DNA of 64,000 nucleotides, from positions 124,001 through 188,000 of the forward strand of contig JAFEMH010002577.1 of assembly GCA_022495995.1 (NCBI GenBank). Reading direction: 5' to 3'. Each line of letters begins with the position of its first letter. Position 1 is the first letter of the stretch. A program made the position numbers and the translations under genes. The DNA is from Adenophora triphylla var. japonica. Its lineage: Eukaryota > Streptophyta > Magnoliopsida > Asterales > Campanulaceae. Below are positions 43,674 through 54,479 of this stretch, piece by piece. The notes under the pieces are model-generated. The model ran no database searches. It was given only the letters and a program-made list of their open reading frames with translations, and had not been told where the DNA came from.

Positions 43674-45352
43674 TCATGGGGTGGCTACTGCCGCTGATGT
43701 TATTGCTGCTCCTTCATCCAAGATATCATCACCCTTGGCTGCAGAAGATCCTTCTCCTACCTCCTCTCCCTTAGCTTCCAAGGTCTTCAAGAGGGAACGT
43801 TGTTGCTCAATATTCCACTCTGTGTGCTTCCCGGCATGGAACTCCTCCATCATTTGAATCTTGATTGCAACCATGCTCTGGGCAGCGGAGGCCATCATAC
43901 TCTTCTTTAAATCCTCAATCTCATGCAGCTGTGTGTCTTGAAGGGAGGACATCCCTGTCATCAAACTTTCTACCTCCTTCTGTAATTCTTCATTTCTCTT
44001 AGCCTCGGCTTCCCTCTGTTTCTTGACTTGAATAAGTTCCAGCACCAGCTTCCTATTCCTTTCCTCAAGAGCGTTCATTCTTATCTTAGCAGCATCAACA
44101 CCCTGCAAAAGGCCAAAAGGTAGGTCAAAACCATGGATACAGTATTTCCTTTGAGACTCTGTTTTTTTTATAGAAAACTCACCACTGCTGCCTTAGCCAG
44201 CGCCTCTTCCACATCCCCTAAGCCTGTTTCATCCACATTTATCACCTCCTTGGAACTGCTCTTCCTCTTCTTCACCCTGGCTTTACAGATGGTGCCTCCA
44301 TCTCCCTTTTGGGTTCCAACATCTGACTGCTTGCCTGAGTTTGCCCCACGAAATCTTGAAGATCCTTAAGAGAAAAAGCAGCGGTAGACTTTGAAACTGT
44401 CTGAAGAAGTGCATTGTCAGAAGAATTCAGAATCCAGAAACACAAAGATAATGTGCACCAAGATTAAAAAGAAAACTTACCAGTAGACATTTCGCTGGAG
44501 GGTGGTATCCCTTTGTCCTCAGAAATTGCTATATCTTCGTAAGGTTGGAAAGATCTATCCCCCTCTGAGAACTTCAATAACCTGTTCACCTTCCCAATTG
44601 TGTCAGCAGATGGAGGGAAAATCTTAGCCCAATCGATAGCTGCAAAAACAGACAAAGAAATTACAACAGGTAAGTGCGGGAAATAAGGAAAAAGTGAAGT
44701 TTGAAAGAGGGATACCTTCCCTATTCCATTTCGTTGCCAAGAAATCTCCTTCCTCCAAGGAATCCTTCTCAACAAAGAAATATTTTGATTTTCAACCCCT
44801 ATCACTCACAGTTACTTTCAAGAACAAGGGTTTCATTCTAGTCCTAGTCTTAAGAAGGTATCTGGTAGACCCAAAAGTTTGCAGCTCATACACAAAAGCC
44901 AACTCTTTCAAACCTATGTCTAAACCGAATTCACAGTTCACCCTCAGAACACAAGAAAAGATCCTCCAAACCATGGGCATCACTTGTACAATAGCAAGGT
45001 TAGTCTTTCTAAAAAACTCGTTTATCATTGCAGGGAAAGGATAAGAAAAACCCAAAGTAAAGGGATACTCGTAAAGACAAACCCATTTCGGAGAAACGAA
45101 ATCGGACCTAAGAAGAACATCGAATGGTCTAAAGATGGTAGAATCCGGGAAGCAGTGTCGATCTTTGAGGGATTCGATCAATTCATTGTTAAAAACACAG
45201 ATTTCTTCATCAGGTTTTTTCAACAAGCCTTCACACGAGAAACCCTCGTCCTCGTTTAAACTCAGAGGATTTTTCGTGGTTTTTCCCTTTTTTGATTTTA
45301 CCATTTTTAAAAGTAACAGGAGGAAAAAGAGAGGGAAGGATTTTACCTTCAA
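43674..45352 (-). pseudogene. Antisense spliced gene of the Tat-lineage element (plant transposon domain)
   Basis: Four exons on the strand opposite to gag-pol: 45352-44716, 44639-44481, 44400-44183 and 44102-43674. Introns have GT..AG borders (GTATCC..TTGCAG, GTAAGT..CTTCAG, GTGAGT..TTGCAG). Exon 1 encodes KWVCLYEYPFTLGFSYPFP, matching the Pfam 'putative gypsy type transposon' domain (PF04195) as I know it. Exon 2 has AIDWAKIFPPSADTIGKVNR. Exon 4 is a coiled coil (RMNALEERNRKLVLELIQVK). A TGA interrupts exon 1 before KSKYFFVEKD (about 44794, where a Trp is expected), and exon 3 changes frame. Antisense ORFs here are known in Tat/Retand/Grande-type elements; their function is unknown. Confidence 0.75.
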
Positions 45353-45589
45353 GGAAGATTCACCGCCGTGAAGGAGAAAACAGATGAAAGCGATTGGAAA
45401 AGGTGAAGAAGAAAGTGAAAAAGGTTCCAGTTAAAAACCCTAGATCTTGGGGTGGTTATGCTAATTAAGTGGGAATTATCTCCTCAACCGCCACGTAACT
45501 TCTCAAAAACTTAACCGCAGAGCTTCTAGAATAAAGTAGAAAAAACTGACCTTTTAAATTCATTTAAAAGACAGTTTTTTGGGGACAAT

Positions 45590-46164
45590 TGTTATGGGTA
45601 AAATTCAGGATTGCTACGTCTTGAGTTTTTGTCAGCATGTCAACGTCTTCACACTCGCAAGCAAGGTAAACTATTTACTTAATTTAATTAATTATTTATT
45701 TCTGTTATATTTTAATTACAGGGATAAAAAGTACGTGGGAAAAACGTGTCCAATAAGACTCCTTTCAACGGCTCGGAAGACTAAGTCAAGATATAGATAA
45801 CTTACCGAGATTGTAGGGAAATTTGTTAGGATTTTATTTTTCCGTTATCTTCTTTTTTTATTTAAGCTCATGGCTGGAGACAACACACAAGGACACACGC
45901 ACTACACTCACACAGTTCAAAAATATACTTTGTAATCCGCCATAGTTTTCTACTTTGTAATTCATTATTAATACAATTGTTTGGAAAGGTAGGTGCTCAT
46001 AATCACCTCCCGAGATTTTATGCCGGCGAGATAGTTATCTCAAGGGTTTTCCTCGTTACATGATCGAGTAATCTTGATTACATTGTTGCACCAATTGTAT
46101 TCCATTGCACCCTCCTTAGCTTCATTTCAATCCCTATCATTGTTGACTGTTTTTAGCCAAAACA
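45590..46164 (+). repeat. 3' LTR of the gypsy element
   Basis: 575 bp. It is preceded by the PPT TTTTTTGGGGACAAT and followed by TSD ATATC (46165-46169). It is identical to the 5' LTR except at 12 positions, 11 of them transitions. Confidence 0.97.
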
Positions 46165-46821
46165 ATATCTGGTCTACTAGCAGTTAAGTAAAGTATAGAT
46201 CCTATAACACCTCGGTAGAGTGTCATGTCTACTTTCTTACCAGACTCATCTTTATCAAGATGTACATTAGTAGATATTGGAGTACATTGAGGATGGGCAG
46301 AGTCAAGGCCAAATTTCTTGATAAGATCATTTGTATATTTGACTTGATTGATGAATATTCATTCTTGAGTTTGTTTAACTTAAAGTATAAGGAAGAAGGT
46401 TAATTCTCCCATCATGCTCATCTCGAACTTGTTTTGCATAAGTTTCTCAGACATGATTAGGCTTCTTGGAGTATTCAAACCCGGGAGGTTGATCAACATA
46501 TACAAGCTCTTGAAGTTCTCCATTAAGAAAGGCACTTTTCACATCCATTTGGTATAATTTAAACTCTTTGTAGGCAGCATAGGCAAGAAACAACCTAATG
46601 TCTTCTAGTCTAGCAACAGGGGCAAAAGTCTCATCATAATCAATTACTTTTTCTTGTCTATACCCTTTTGCTATAAGTCTTGCTTTGTTCCTTGTTATTT
46701 TCCCAGACTCATTCAATTTTTTTCTAAAGACCCATTTTGTTCCTATCACTGTCTGATCATTTGGACGAGGCACTAATTCCCATACTTTGCATATGTCGAA
46801 CTGATTAAGTTCTTCTTGCAT
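46165..46821 (-). pseudogene. Copia reverse transcriptase, catalytic core deleted
   Basis: 46821-46447 encodes the N-terminal RVT_2 blocks: [72 protein letters not shown] and [18 protein letters not shown]. Directly after that the frame changes to [17 protein letters not shown], then VKQTQE..INQVKYTNDLIKKFG and LYRGVIGSILYLTASRPDI, ending at the gypsy insertion. The segment that normally contains LYGLKQAPR and the YVDD active site is missing, so about 100 residues have been lost. The enzyme cannot function. Confidence 0.88.
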
Positions 46822-47493
46822 AGCTTCTACCCAACTGAGATCATTGAGTGCTTCTTTTGTCTTTTTTTATTCTATGTTTGAGACCATAGCAGAGGAAAAT
46901 AGACTGTGTTGATCTTCCATATTTCTCCTTTGGCCTCTAGTCATTATGGGATCAAAAACATCACCAATCATATCTTCAATAGGGCATTCTCTAGCTGGTC
47001 TCACTTCCCTCGGAATGTCTTGCCTGACTGATTCTTGTCTTAAGGTTTCTAGTGGAGGAGTATAGTTAGCTGAGGGAGGTGTGATCGGTTGAGGTGAGGA
47101 TCGGTTAGGGGATGGTGAGTTGGACAGATGATCAAGATTAGGTTGTGGTGAAGGAAATGATATATTAATATTGGAACTTGGTTCATTACAGGTGGTGTAA
47201 TAGGAACATGGGTAGATGGGCTAGTTGGTAAAGAATCGGTTAAGGGATTTTGGGAGTTGGGTTCTCTTCTAACCGATTGAGAGAAAAATGAATCATCAAC
47301 TAGGGCTCTATCAGTTACACCACTTGATATGCCTGAATTCTAAGTTGGAGGATGATTTGCATTATTACTGGTATTTTGATTGGAGTTAGAGTTGTTGGAT
47401 TCACATGTCTCGAAAACATCAGAATCATTAGTACTATTTGAAGTCTTGTCATACTCTAGCAAATCAAATTCATCAAATGTAACATGAACAGAT
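46822..47493 (-). pseudogene. Copia pol linker between integrase and RT
   Basis: A low-complexity connecting region with ACCGGTTGAG-type words (47080-47110, 47235, 47268). Degenerate coding sequence; no catalytic motifs are expected here. Confidence 0.5.
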
Positions 47494-47973
47494 TCAACAA
47501 TTTTCAACAACGTTTATTGAATATTCTAAAAGTTTTACTGTGTTTGACATAACCAACAAAATACCTTCATCGACCTTTTCATCAAATTTACCTCGATATT
47601 CTTTACCGTTGTAAAGAACATAATATTTGCAGCCAAATATTTTGAAGAAACTGATATTGGGAATTCTGCCACGCCAAAGCTCGTAAGGGGTCTTGTTGTA
47701 AAAATTGTTGATCAATGATCAATTCTGAGTGAAGCATGATGTGTTGCTAGCTTTAGCCCAAAAGTACTTAGGTAGCCTTGCTTCAGATATCATAGTTTTG
47801 GCAGCCTCGTTCAAGGTTTTGTTCTTTCTCTACAAAACACCATTTTGTTATGGTGTTCCAGCAGTTGAGAAATTATGATCAATTCCGTGATCATCACAGT
47901 ACTGAGCAATGCCATTGTTCTTGAACTCCGTTCCATTGTCGGATCTCATCTGATGATGTCAATTTCCTTTTGA
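47494..47973 (-). pseudogene. Copia integrase, distal half
   Basis: The minus strand reads EIRSDNGTEFKNNGIAQYC (catalytic Asp), then NFSTAGTP and a decayed QNGV..ERKN-like segment (catalytic Glu region), then KTPYELWRGRIPNISFFKIF and GCKYYVLYNGKE. Stops and frame changes are present. The proximal half lies to the right, beyond the hAT MITE. Confidence 0.8.
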
Positions 47974-47981
47974 GTTTGAAG

Positions 47982-49058
47982 TAGGGGTGTTCACGGTCCG
48001 GATTGGTCCGAATTTTATCAAAATTTCAAAAAAACAGGACCAGACCAATTGTTCGGTTCTGCCTAAATTCAGGGCCAGGACCAGACCATTACATTACAGG
48101 ACCGGTCACATTGGTCCGGTTCCAATGGTTCGGTCCATGTCCGGTTCCATCGATTCCACAAGTTACGCTACTATATATTTTTTCCAAAGATAAAACATGC
48201 AACAACTATTTTTTTCATGAAATCAAAATATAGGACGATTACATAAACAAATTTCAAATAAAAATATTCAGACATACAACAAATTAACTGAAATAAAGGA
48301 ACAAAAGAGAAAAACATAAAATGATTCAGACCCTAATAACTAAATTCAGATGCAAAATTGTAAGAAAATAGAAAATACGAGTAGATTGGAGGTAGAGACT
48401 GAGAAAATAACATCAAAATCTCATTAAATCATTACCTTTTATTGGAGATTTGAGAGGCAAAATAACAGAGTAATGATGTTCTGCAATCTCGCACGAAAAA
48501 ACAGATCTGCGTCATAGATTAATTACTTCCGTTACAACTGCGTCGTTGGTAGAGATCGATGGTGGTGCCGTGGTTGGACAGCTGAGTCGAAATCAGGGCA
48601 CCGCCATGGAAAATCAATTTGATTTCTAGGGTTGAGAATTGAGTTGAGAGAAAGACGAGAGAGGGGAAAAGCGTAGAGAGAGAGAGAGTGATAGAAAATC
48701 AAACGGCGGAAATGAAAGAGATATGATAGGGTTAGAGTTTTTGTAAACTTGTAATGTCGCTGGATGAATAAGGTCACAGTTAAATTATTTTATTTTTTTT
48801 GGAAATTAGGAATTTGAAATTATGAATAAATAAATAAATAAATAAATAAATATATTATACATAATGTATACATAATCGGTCCGGTCCGGGTTCGGTCCAG
48901 GATCATATATATTTTTTCAAAAACCAAGACCAACCCAAATAATCGGTTCCATATAAATTTGGGACCAGATCCAAACCAATTCTATTGGATTGGTCCGGTT
49001 TTCATTGGTCTGGTCCGGTTCTATCGGTTTGGTCCGTCGGTTTTTTTGTTCAGCCCTA
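47982..49058. mobile_element. hAT MITE (TAGGGGTG..CAGCCCTA), TSD GTTTGAAG
   Basis: 1077 bp bounded by TAGGGGTGTTCACGG and TTTTTGTTCAGCCCTA, with GTTTGAAG at 47974-47981 and 49059-49066. Both subterminal regions consist of GGTCCGGTTC-like words and their inverses. The ends resemble the MITE at 23507-24157. An (AAAT)n run lies near 48826-48852. It splits the copia integrase. Confidence 0.92.
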
Positions 49059-49066
49059 GTTTGAAG

Positions 49067-49820
49067 TAGACGGAAAAGCTTGGTGGCAACTCCATAAGTG
49101 TCATCTTTGGAGCTGAAAGTTTCCACCCAAGTATATCTCGAATAGTCATCTACAACTACTAAGGCATATTTGCTTCCCCCTAAACTGACAGTTTTTGTGG
49201 GGCCAAACAGATCCATATCTAGCAATTGGAGGCACTTAGATGTGGACATGCAGGGCTTGCTTTGGAATGATGTTTTATGTTCCTTTCGTAGCTGGCATGC
49301 TCTGCAATTCTTTTCATGATCAGTAGACACTTGTGGTAAGCCGGTGACCAAATTTGCATTGGCTAGCTTGGATAGGTACTTGAAGTTCAAGTGATTGAAT
49401 CTCTTGTGCCATAGCCATGAGTTCTCATTGATGTTCTTAGCTACAAAACAAACATTAGTAACACTAGAAATAGCATTTAAATTTATAGCATATATGTTAC
49501 CTTTTCTTTGTCTAGTGAGAAGGGTTTCTCCGGTAGCAATGTTTTTCACATAACGGTTGCAAGAAGTAAATACATAATGCATACATTTATCACAAAATTG
49601 TGATATGGAGAGAAGGTTATGTTTAAGACCATCCACCAAAGATACCTTCTGTAGAGTAACTGTACCTCTTATGATGGATCAACGACCTACAATTTTACCA
49701 TTATCATTGTCACCAAAGACAACTGGAGGACTTGATGCTTCTTCAATATTAGTAAGGAGATCTGCATGGCCAGTTATATGCCTTGAGCATCCACTGTCCA
49801 AGATCCAAATGTCCTTACTT
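49067..49820 (-). pseudogene. Copia protease and integrase, proximal half
   Basis: The protease motif ILDSGCSRHITGH lies at about 49768-49809. A gag-pre-integrase zinc finger follows (SWLWHKRFNHLNFKYLSKL and CRACQLRKEH). The integrase core begins LLDMDLFGPTKTVSLGGSKY, with VVVDDYSRYTWVETFSSKDD. A stop separates the protease piece (KIVGR*) from the integrase piece. The reading continues across the hAT MITE into 47973. Confidence 0.88.
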
Positions 49821-51430
49821 GCATCGGTTGAGGCCATAAAGCAAAATAAAACATTAAGCTTATGGTCCCTCTTATTCTTTTGGGTCCAAAGAGTTAGTTC
49901 CTCTTGGGCAAACATACCTGGCCACCACTTGAGCTTTGAGACTCAGTGGGTCTAGATAGGTGATTCAAGAGGCATTCATAAGACTTGTGACCAAAATCTC
50001 CACAATTTACTCACTTGATTGAATGGGCTATGAGGAGGTAGGTGAGTTGATATCCAATTTGATCACTACTTCAGAAGGTTTTGAAGTTTGAGCATGAAAA
50101 ATGACTTTGGATACAAAGGTGTTGGTGTTTCCTTTGTTGGTAGGTTGCTGATTTTTGGAGATGCCTTTATCGGTTGAGGCAGCCTTACCGGTTAGGACAG
50201 CTTTGCCAGTTGCCTGACCGATTGTTGTTCCTTGACCGGTTACAACTGCTTTATTACCAGTTGAGGTTTCCAAAAATGCACCCTGACCAGCAATGTGAAT
50301 ACTAGCTTTCCTTTCACTATCATCAAGTGGGATATAGGATCCCAGCTTGGGATTAGCTACCTTAGTCCACTTAGATTTGTTTTTGTCAACTTTCTTAACC
50401 TTGATATGTTCCTTCCCTTTTGGGTAAGTGAGAGAAACATCACCAAAAGTACGAGCAGTACTTTTCTTTAGCATGTCAGATGGACTATCATCAAACTTGT
50501 CCATCAAGTTCTCAGTAACAGACTTAATAAATGACTTGTCTTTGTTGTCACTGTTGCTGGAGTTAATCCCAAACCAGATTGATCATTATAAAACATTTGG
50601 TCTTGTAGGATTGACTCAACAACAACCTTTGATTTAGAGTAAGAATCAATAGTCTTAGTGAGAGAATTATTTCTTGAAACTAAATCAGCAATCTGACTAA
50701 GACATATATTTAGTCTATCCTTGAGATCTTGATTTTCTTTTCTCAATTGGTTTGACTCAAGCTTGTTTCTTTTAAAACTTTATTTTTGATTTAAACGAGT
50801 CATTTTCAGTTGAGATTATTTTGAAATCAGCAGCCATTACTTTGTGAACATCATTTAGTTTTTCAAAATCAGAAAATAGTTCATTCATCACCTCTGCCAT
50901 ATCAGACTTGAAAAGGTTGGGTATTGGGTCAATGGTTGGCTGAAAGGTTGAGGATGATGGTTCAAAGTTGGGATCAAAATTAGGTAAGAATGATGTCGAT
51001 TGAGAGCTTATATCGGCTAAGGTCTTTTGGTATTGGATCGGTCGAGGTTCAAACAAAGGTTGGGTTTTGAATGTCATCGGTTGGGCCTGAGTTTGATAGG
51101 TCGATTGCATTGGTTGCTGCAATGGCTTGAGAGTATGAGGGGTTTTGCTTTAATCATAAAGAGCTTCACCTATACTCTGAATTTTGAACTTGTAGGGATT
51201 CTCAGCCCTAGGTATAGGTTCATTATAATAAGACAAGGGAGATCTCATAGGTGTGATAGTGTTATTGTATGTGCTTGACTATCAATGAAATTTCTATAGA
51301 TGGGTGACCGTAAAGGAGTGGGTCCAGCTCTTTTACAACAAGAGCCACAAAACTAACATTAGCATCTTCATCTGAGTCAGCATTCTCATCCTCTGAATCG
51401 ATTTTAAGAGCAAAATTACTAATAGAATTC
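49821..51430 (-). pseudogene. Copia gag remains with mutated zinc knuckle
   Basis: ORF pieces at 51429-51290 (acidic, DSEDENADSDEDANVSF), 51122-50772, 50746-50504 (coiled-coil-like NQDLKDRLNICLSQIADLV) and 50507-50028 are consistent with a decayed copia gag in several frames. Near 50010-49970 the minus strand reads VNCGDFGHKSYEC, a CCHC zinc knuckle whose first Cys position is now TGA. The protein would have bound RNA in the particle. The true gag start and the 5' LTR are not present. Confidence 0.65.
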
Positions 51431-53155
51431 AAAATTGTGGGTTGTACGGCTAAGAACGAAAGCAAAGAACCGGAACGAAAAAGCGTGATAAAAACTGTCC
51501 GTTGAATTGAACTGCGGGTGAAAAACATATTTTTTGTTAAGATTAATAAAAAACACGTTTTTATAAGAATTTAGCATTCGACTTAAAAAATAAAATAAAA
51601 TTTAGTTGGTGTTACGAATAATATTTTTACCTATAAAAATAGATTTTATAAAAAGAGCGTTTTTGAAAATATCAATAAAATAATTTGGCATGGTATTTGT
51701 TAAAGGTGCATGTTTGAATGTTAGAAAGTACCAATTTAAAAGCTGTCAGATTTCATGTAAAAAGCTGATTCTAAAATATTCTCTGTCTAGAAATTATTTT
51801 TTCACATTTTTCGTTGTAATTATGAAAATACTTTGAAAAATAAGTCAAATTCTTGTGAAAAATTAGTTTTTCGATAACATAAAAAAAAACTAGTTTTTAA
51901 GCACTAAGCCTAACTATTAAGAGGGATGAACAATGATGAAAACTAATTTTTTTATAATATTTTGAGAAAATTATTTTTTCACAAGACCTACTAGAAAAAT
52001 AAATTTTGATTAATTTCATTATTCTAATGAAAATTGAAACTTATAAAAGAAATTAACATTTTTCTTTGGATAGTGAAATTTCTCCATATTAACAATGAAA
52101 AAAAATAGAAAGATCATTTTGAGACGGAGAGAGTATGTTATTTGTAATATTCAAATTGATATTTTTAACATAAAGTTTTACATTTTTAACAATGGCTAGA
52201 GTTAGTTTGAATATAAAAAAATTAAGTAAGGTGGCATTTAATTCTTTTAATTGTTAAGTGATGAAATCTGATTTCACGTCTAAATTTGACTGAATTGCTA
52301 AAAGCAAGCGTTTGAATACTGATTTCTAAATTACTTAAATTGTTTGAATATTTATCTGAATTCACATCTGAAACCAATGTTACGACATTTAATGGAGTAG
52401 AGAGATGAGATTAATGGTTATTGATCTAGTGTTTGGGTTGAGTATTTTGAAATTACGAGTTTATAGAAGAGATATATATGAAAAAAATCAATTAAGAGGC
52501 AAATAAGTGATAGTTTTACATCTGAAAATTAAGTGAAAAATAAGAGACATTCAGATCTGAATGGAGAAAAAAAATAGTATGAATTGTATTATATTTGATG
52601 CATTCACCCCTTCTGATCTGAATAAGAGCTGAAAATGAAAAACAAAAATGAGGTATAAGTGGAAATCTGGCAATTTTGACTAATTATGCCTTTTGTTAGA
52701 AATGTAACATTAAAAATTTTGTAAAAAATTAAGGAGAAATCTTGGAAAAAAAAAAACACTTTTAATATTAAAACTAGCTGTTGTCATATTAAAATTGACA
52801 CTTTCAAACAATACACCTTTGTTTTTTTTGTTTTTTGAAGGAACATTAAAACTGACATTTTCAAGAAACACATCTTTGTTTAAAACTCATTTTTTATTGA
52901 ACCAAAATGCACCTATAAAAATTCATTTTTCTATTATTTTGTAAAAAAAAAAAAATTGTTTTTATGAGATTTGCAATTTTATAAAACAAAGAAACCAAGC
53001 AAGTATTATGAAAAAAGATGTTTTCCCAACATTAAAATAAAATGAGTGTTTAAGAGTTTATAGTTGTTAGGTCAGTGAAATAAAACAATTATTGAATGCG
53101 TGTCTAACTAAGGGTTTTAATTGTCTGGCTGACAGTAAAAACTTGTAAAATGAGA
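51431..53155. other. AT-rich intergenic DNA, possible eroded MITE
   Basis: Mostly AT-rich without ORFs of interest. TATTCTCTGTCTAGAAA at 51777 and TTTTGAGACGGAGAGAGTA at 52115-52134 may be the worn ends of one Stowaway-like MITE of about 355 bp. Confidence 0.35.
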
Positions 53156-54042
53156 GGCTCAGTTTGTTTCAATATAAAATGTTTTACGAAAAATGAATTT
53201 TCTGTAAAATATTTTTCGAAAAATGAGATAAATATGTTTTCGACTGTTTGGTAAGAAAAATATTTTTTGAAAAAAATTTCATATGTTTAATAAAAATATT
53301 TTTCGATAAAAACACAATTTGAAATAATTTGAGTGGGGTGGGAGGGGGACAGGGGTGGTGGTGGTGAGTGGAGTGGAGTGGGGTGGGGTGGGGTGGGGGA
53401 TTGTTAAAAATAAATTTTAAATGATTAAATTTTTTTTTTACCCGACGGGAGTGAGGGGCAGGGGTGGTGGTGGTGAGTGGAGTGGAGTGGGGAGTTGTTA
53501 AAAATCAGTGTTCTAAAAGACCCCGTCTAAGGGCGCCTAGGCCCCGCCTAGGCGCTAGGCCCCTCTCCAACGCCTAGTTCTAAGTCCCGCCTAGGTCCCG
53601 ACTAGTCCCCGCCTAGGCGCTAGGTCCGGCTCTGCCGCCTAACATCCGCCTAGCGCTTTTTAGAACCTTGTTAAAAATCAATTTTAAATGATTAAATATT
53701 TTTTTGACCCGATCGGGGGGGGGGGGGGGGGGTGGTGGTAAGTTGAGTGGGGAGTTGTTAAAAATAAATTTTAAATGATTAAATATTTTTTTGACCCGAT
53801 GGAGGGGTGGGGGCAGTGGGTGGTGGTGGTGAGTGGGGTGGGTAACGTGAAGGGGTGTATGAAAAGTTAGGTGTGTGAGGGTGTTACCATTTTTCGGAAA
53901 ATGTTTTACTTAGGAAAAATTCGTAAGTAATTTTACGTCAAAAAGGGGGGAAATATTTTTCCCATTTTTCGGTGCTTACCATACACCGGAAAATAGGAAA
54001 AACGTTTTCCGAAAAACGTTTTACGGGCAAACAAACGGAGCC
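53156..54042. mobile_element. Repeat element with GGCTCMGTTTGTTT ends and G-rich interior
   Basis: The left end GGCTCAGTTTGTTTCAATA, with TAAAATGTTTTACGAAAAA after it, matches the inverted right end GGCTCCGTTTGTTTGCCCG, with TAAAACGTTTTTCGGAAAA after it. The interior has three or four copies of a unit containing TTGTTAAAAAT(A/C)AATTTTAAATG and TTTTTGACCCGAT, alternating with GGGGTGGTGGTGGTGAGTGG-type runs. No clear TSD. A non-autonomous DNA transposon is likely; the superfamily is uncertain. Confidence 0.55.
53512..53668. mobile_element. Nested MITE with GCCTAGGCG repeats
   Basis: It starts GTGTTCTAAAAGACC and ends GCTTTTTAGAACCTT (inverted GTTCTAAAA ends), filled with CGCCTAGGCG(C) words. 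The surrounding TTGTTAAAAATCA occurs on both sides, but it is also part of the host repeat, so the TSD is ambiguous. Confidence 0.6.
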
Positions 54043-54399
54043 TTAAACTCATTGATGTCAGGGAGTGTTCCGGATCTTTATATTTAATAGGCAAGGTTTG
54101 TCAATTCTCGATTTTGTACGTATAGTCGGGATTTGTCAAATGCTTACAACGTGGACTTATTAATCGGGTGGCGCGGAGAAACATCATGGGTCGTTGGGCA
54201 TGAATGTGTAATGGACTTACTGTGATACTATCTTAAAGTCTAAGTTTCTACCTTAAAATTAATTGGTGTCAAGGAAAGTGACCCTGATCTTTATATGTTA
54301 TATGCAAGGTTTGTAAATTCTCGATATGCGATAATATCTATAATAATCGTGAGACTCATTATTTAGGCTTAAAATAACCAAATAATCAAATTGTAAGGT
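54043..54399. other. Intergenic DNA
   Basis: It contains two loosely similar blocks (CCTTAAACTCATTGATGTCA and CTTAAAATTAATTGGTGTCA, each followed by GATCTTTATAT..AAGGTTTGT), an old local duplication. No gene is seen. Confidence 0.4.
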
Positions 54400-54479
54400 G
54401 CCAAATTTGAGTTGGTCTTATAAAAAACGCGTTTTTTCTGGCACTTAGAAAAAACGTGTTTTGTGTTTCCCCGTTTGTG

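Larger units (their letters stand above)
36268..46164 (+). mobile_element. Ty3/gypsy (Tat/Retand-like) LTR retrotransposon
   Basis: 9897 bp, complete from 5' LTR (36268-36842) to 3' LTR (45590-46164), with TSD ATATC. A PBS TGGCGCCCACCG lies at 36846 and a PPT TTTTTTGGGGACAAT just before 45590. The internal order gag-PR-RT-RH-(second RH)-INT makes it Ty3/gypsy. The second, archaeal-type RNase H and an antisense gene between INT and the 3' LTR place it in the Tat lineage. The two LTRs have the same length and differ at 12 positions by eye. The polyprotein frame is broken by four stops and four frameshifts, so this copy is not autonomous. Confidence 0.95.
27039..51430 (-). mobile_element. SIRE/Maximus-like Ty1/copia element, 5' LTR missing, heavily nested
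   Basis: Read right to left: gag remains (51430-50000), zinc knuckle, protease (DSGCSRH, about 49790), integrase (49480-47490), reverse transcriptase (46821-46165), RNase H (36262-35850), a long extra ORF region (34810-29064), PPT and 3' LTR (28432-27039). The order PR-INT-RT-RH defines copia. The extra region between RNase H and the 3' LTR and the 1.4-kb LTR fit the SIRE/Maximus lineage. It is interrupted by a gypsy element, a solo LTR, a hAT MITE and a Stowaway-like MITE. No LTR matching 27039-28432 is found to the right, so the 5' end is lost near 51.4 kb. Confidence 0.8.

Noticed and set aside
48000..48200. Plus-strand ORFs in the 47982-49058 element
   Set aside because: They come from the GGTCCGGTTC repeats of a non-coding hAT MITE.
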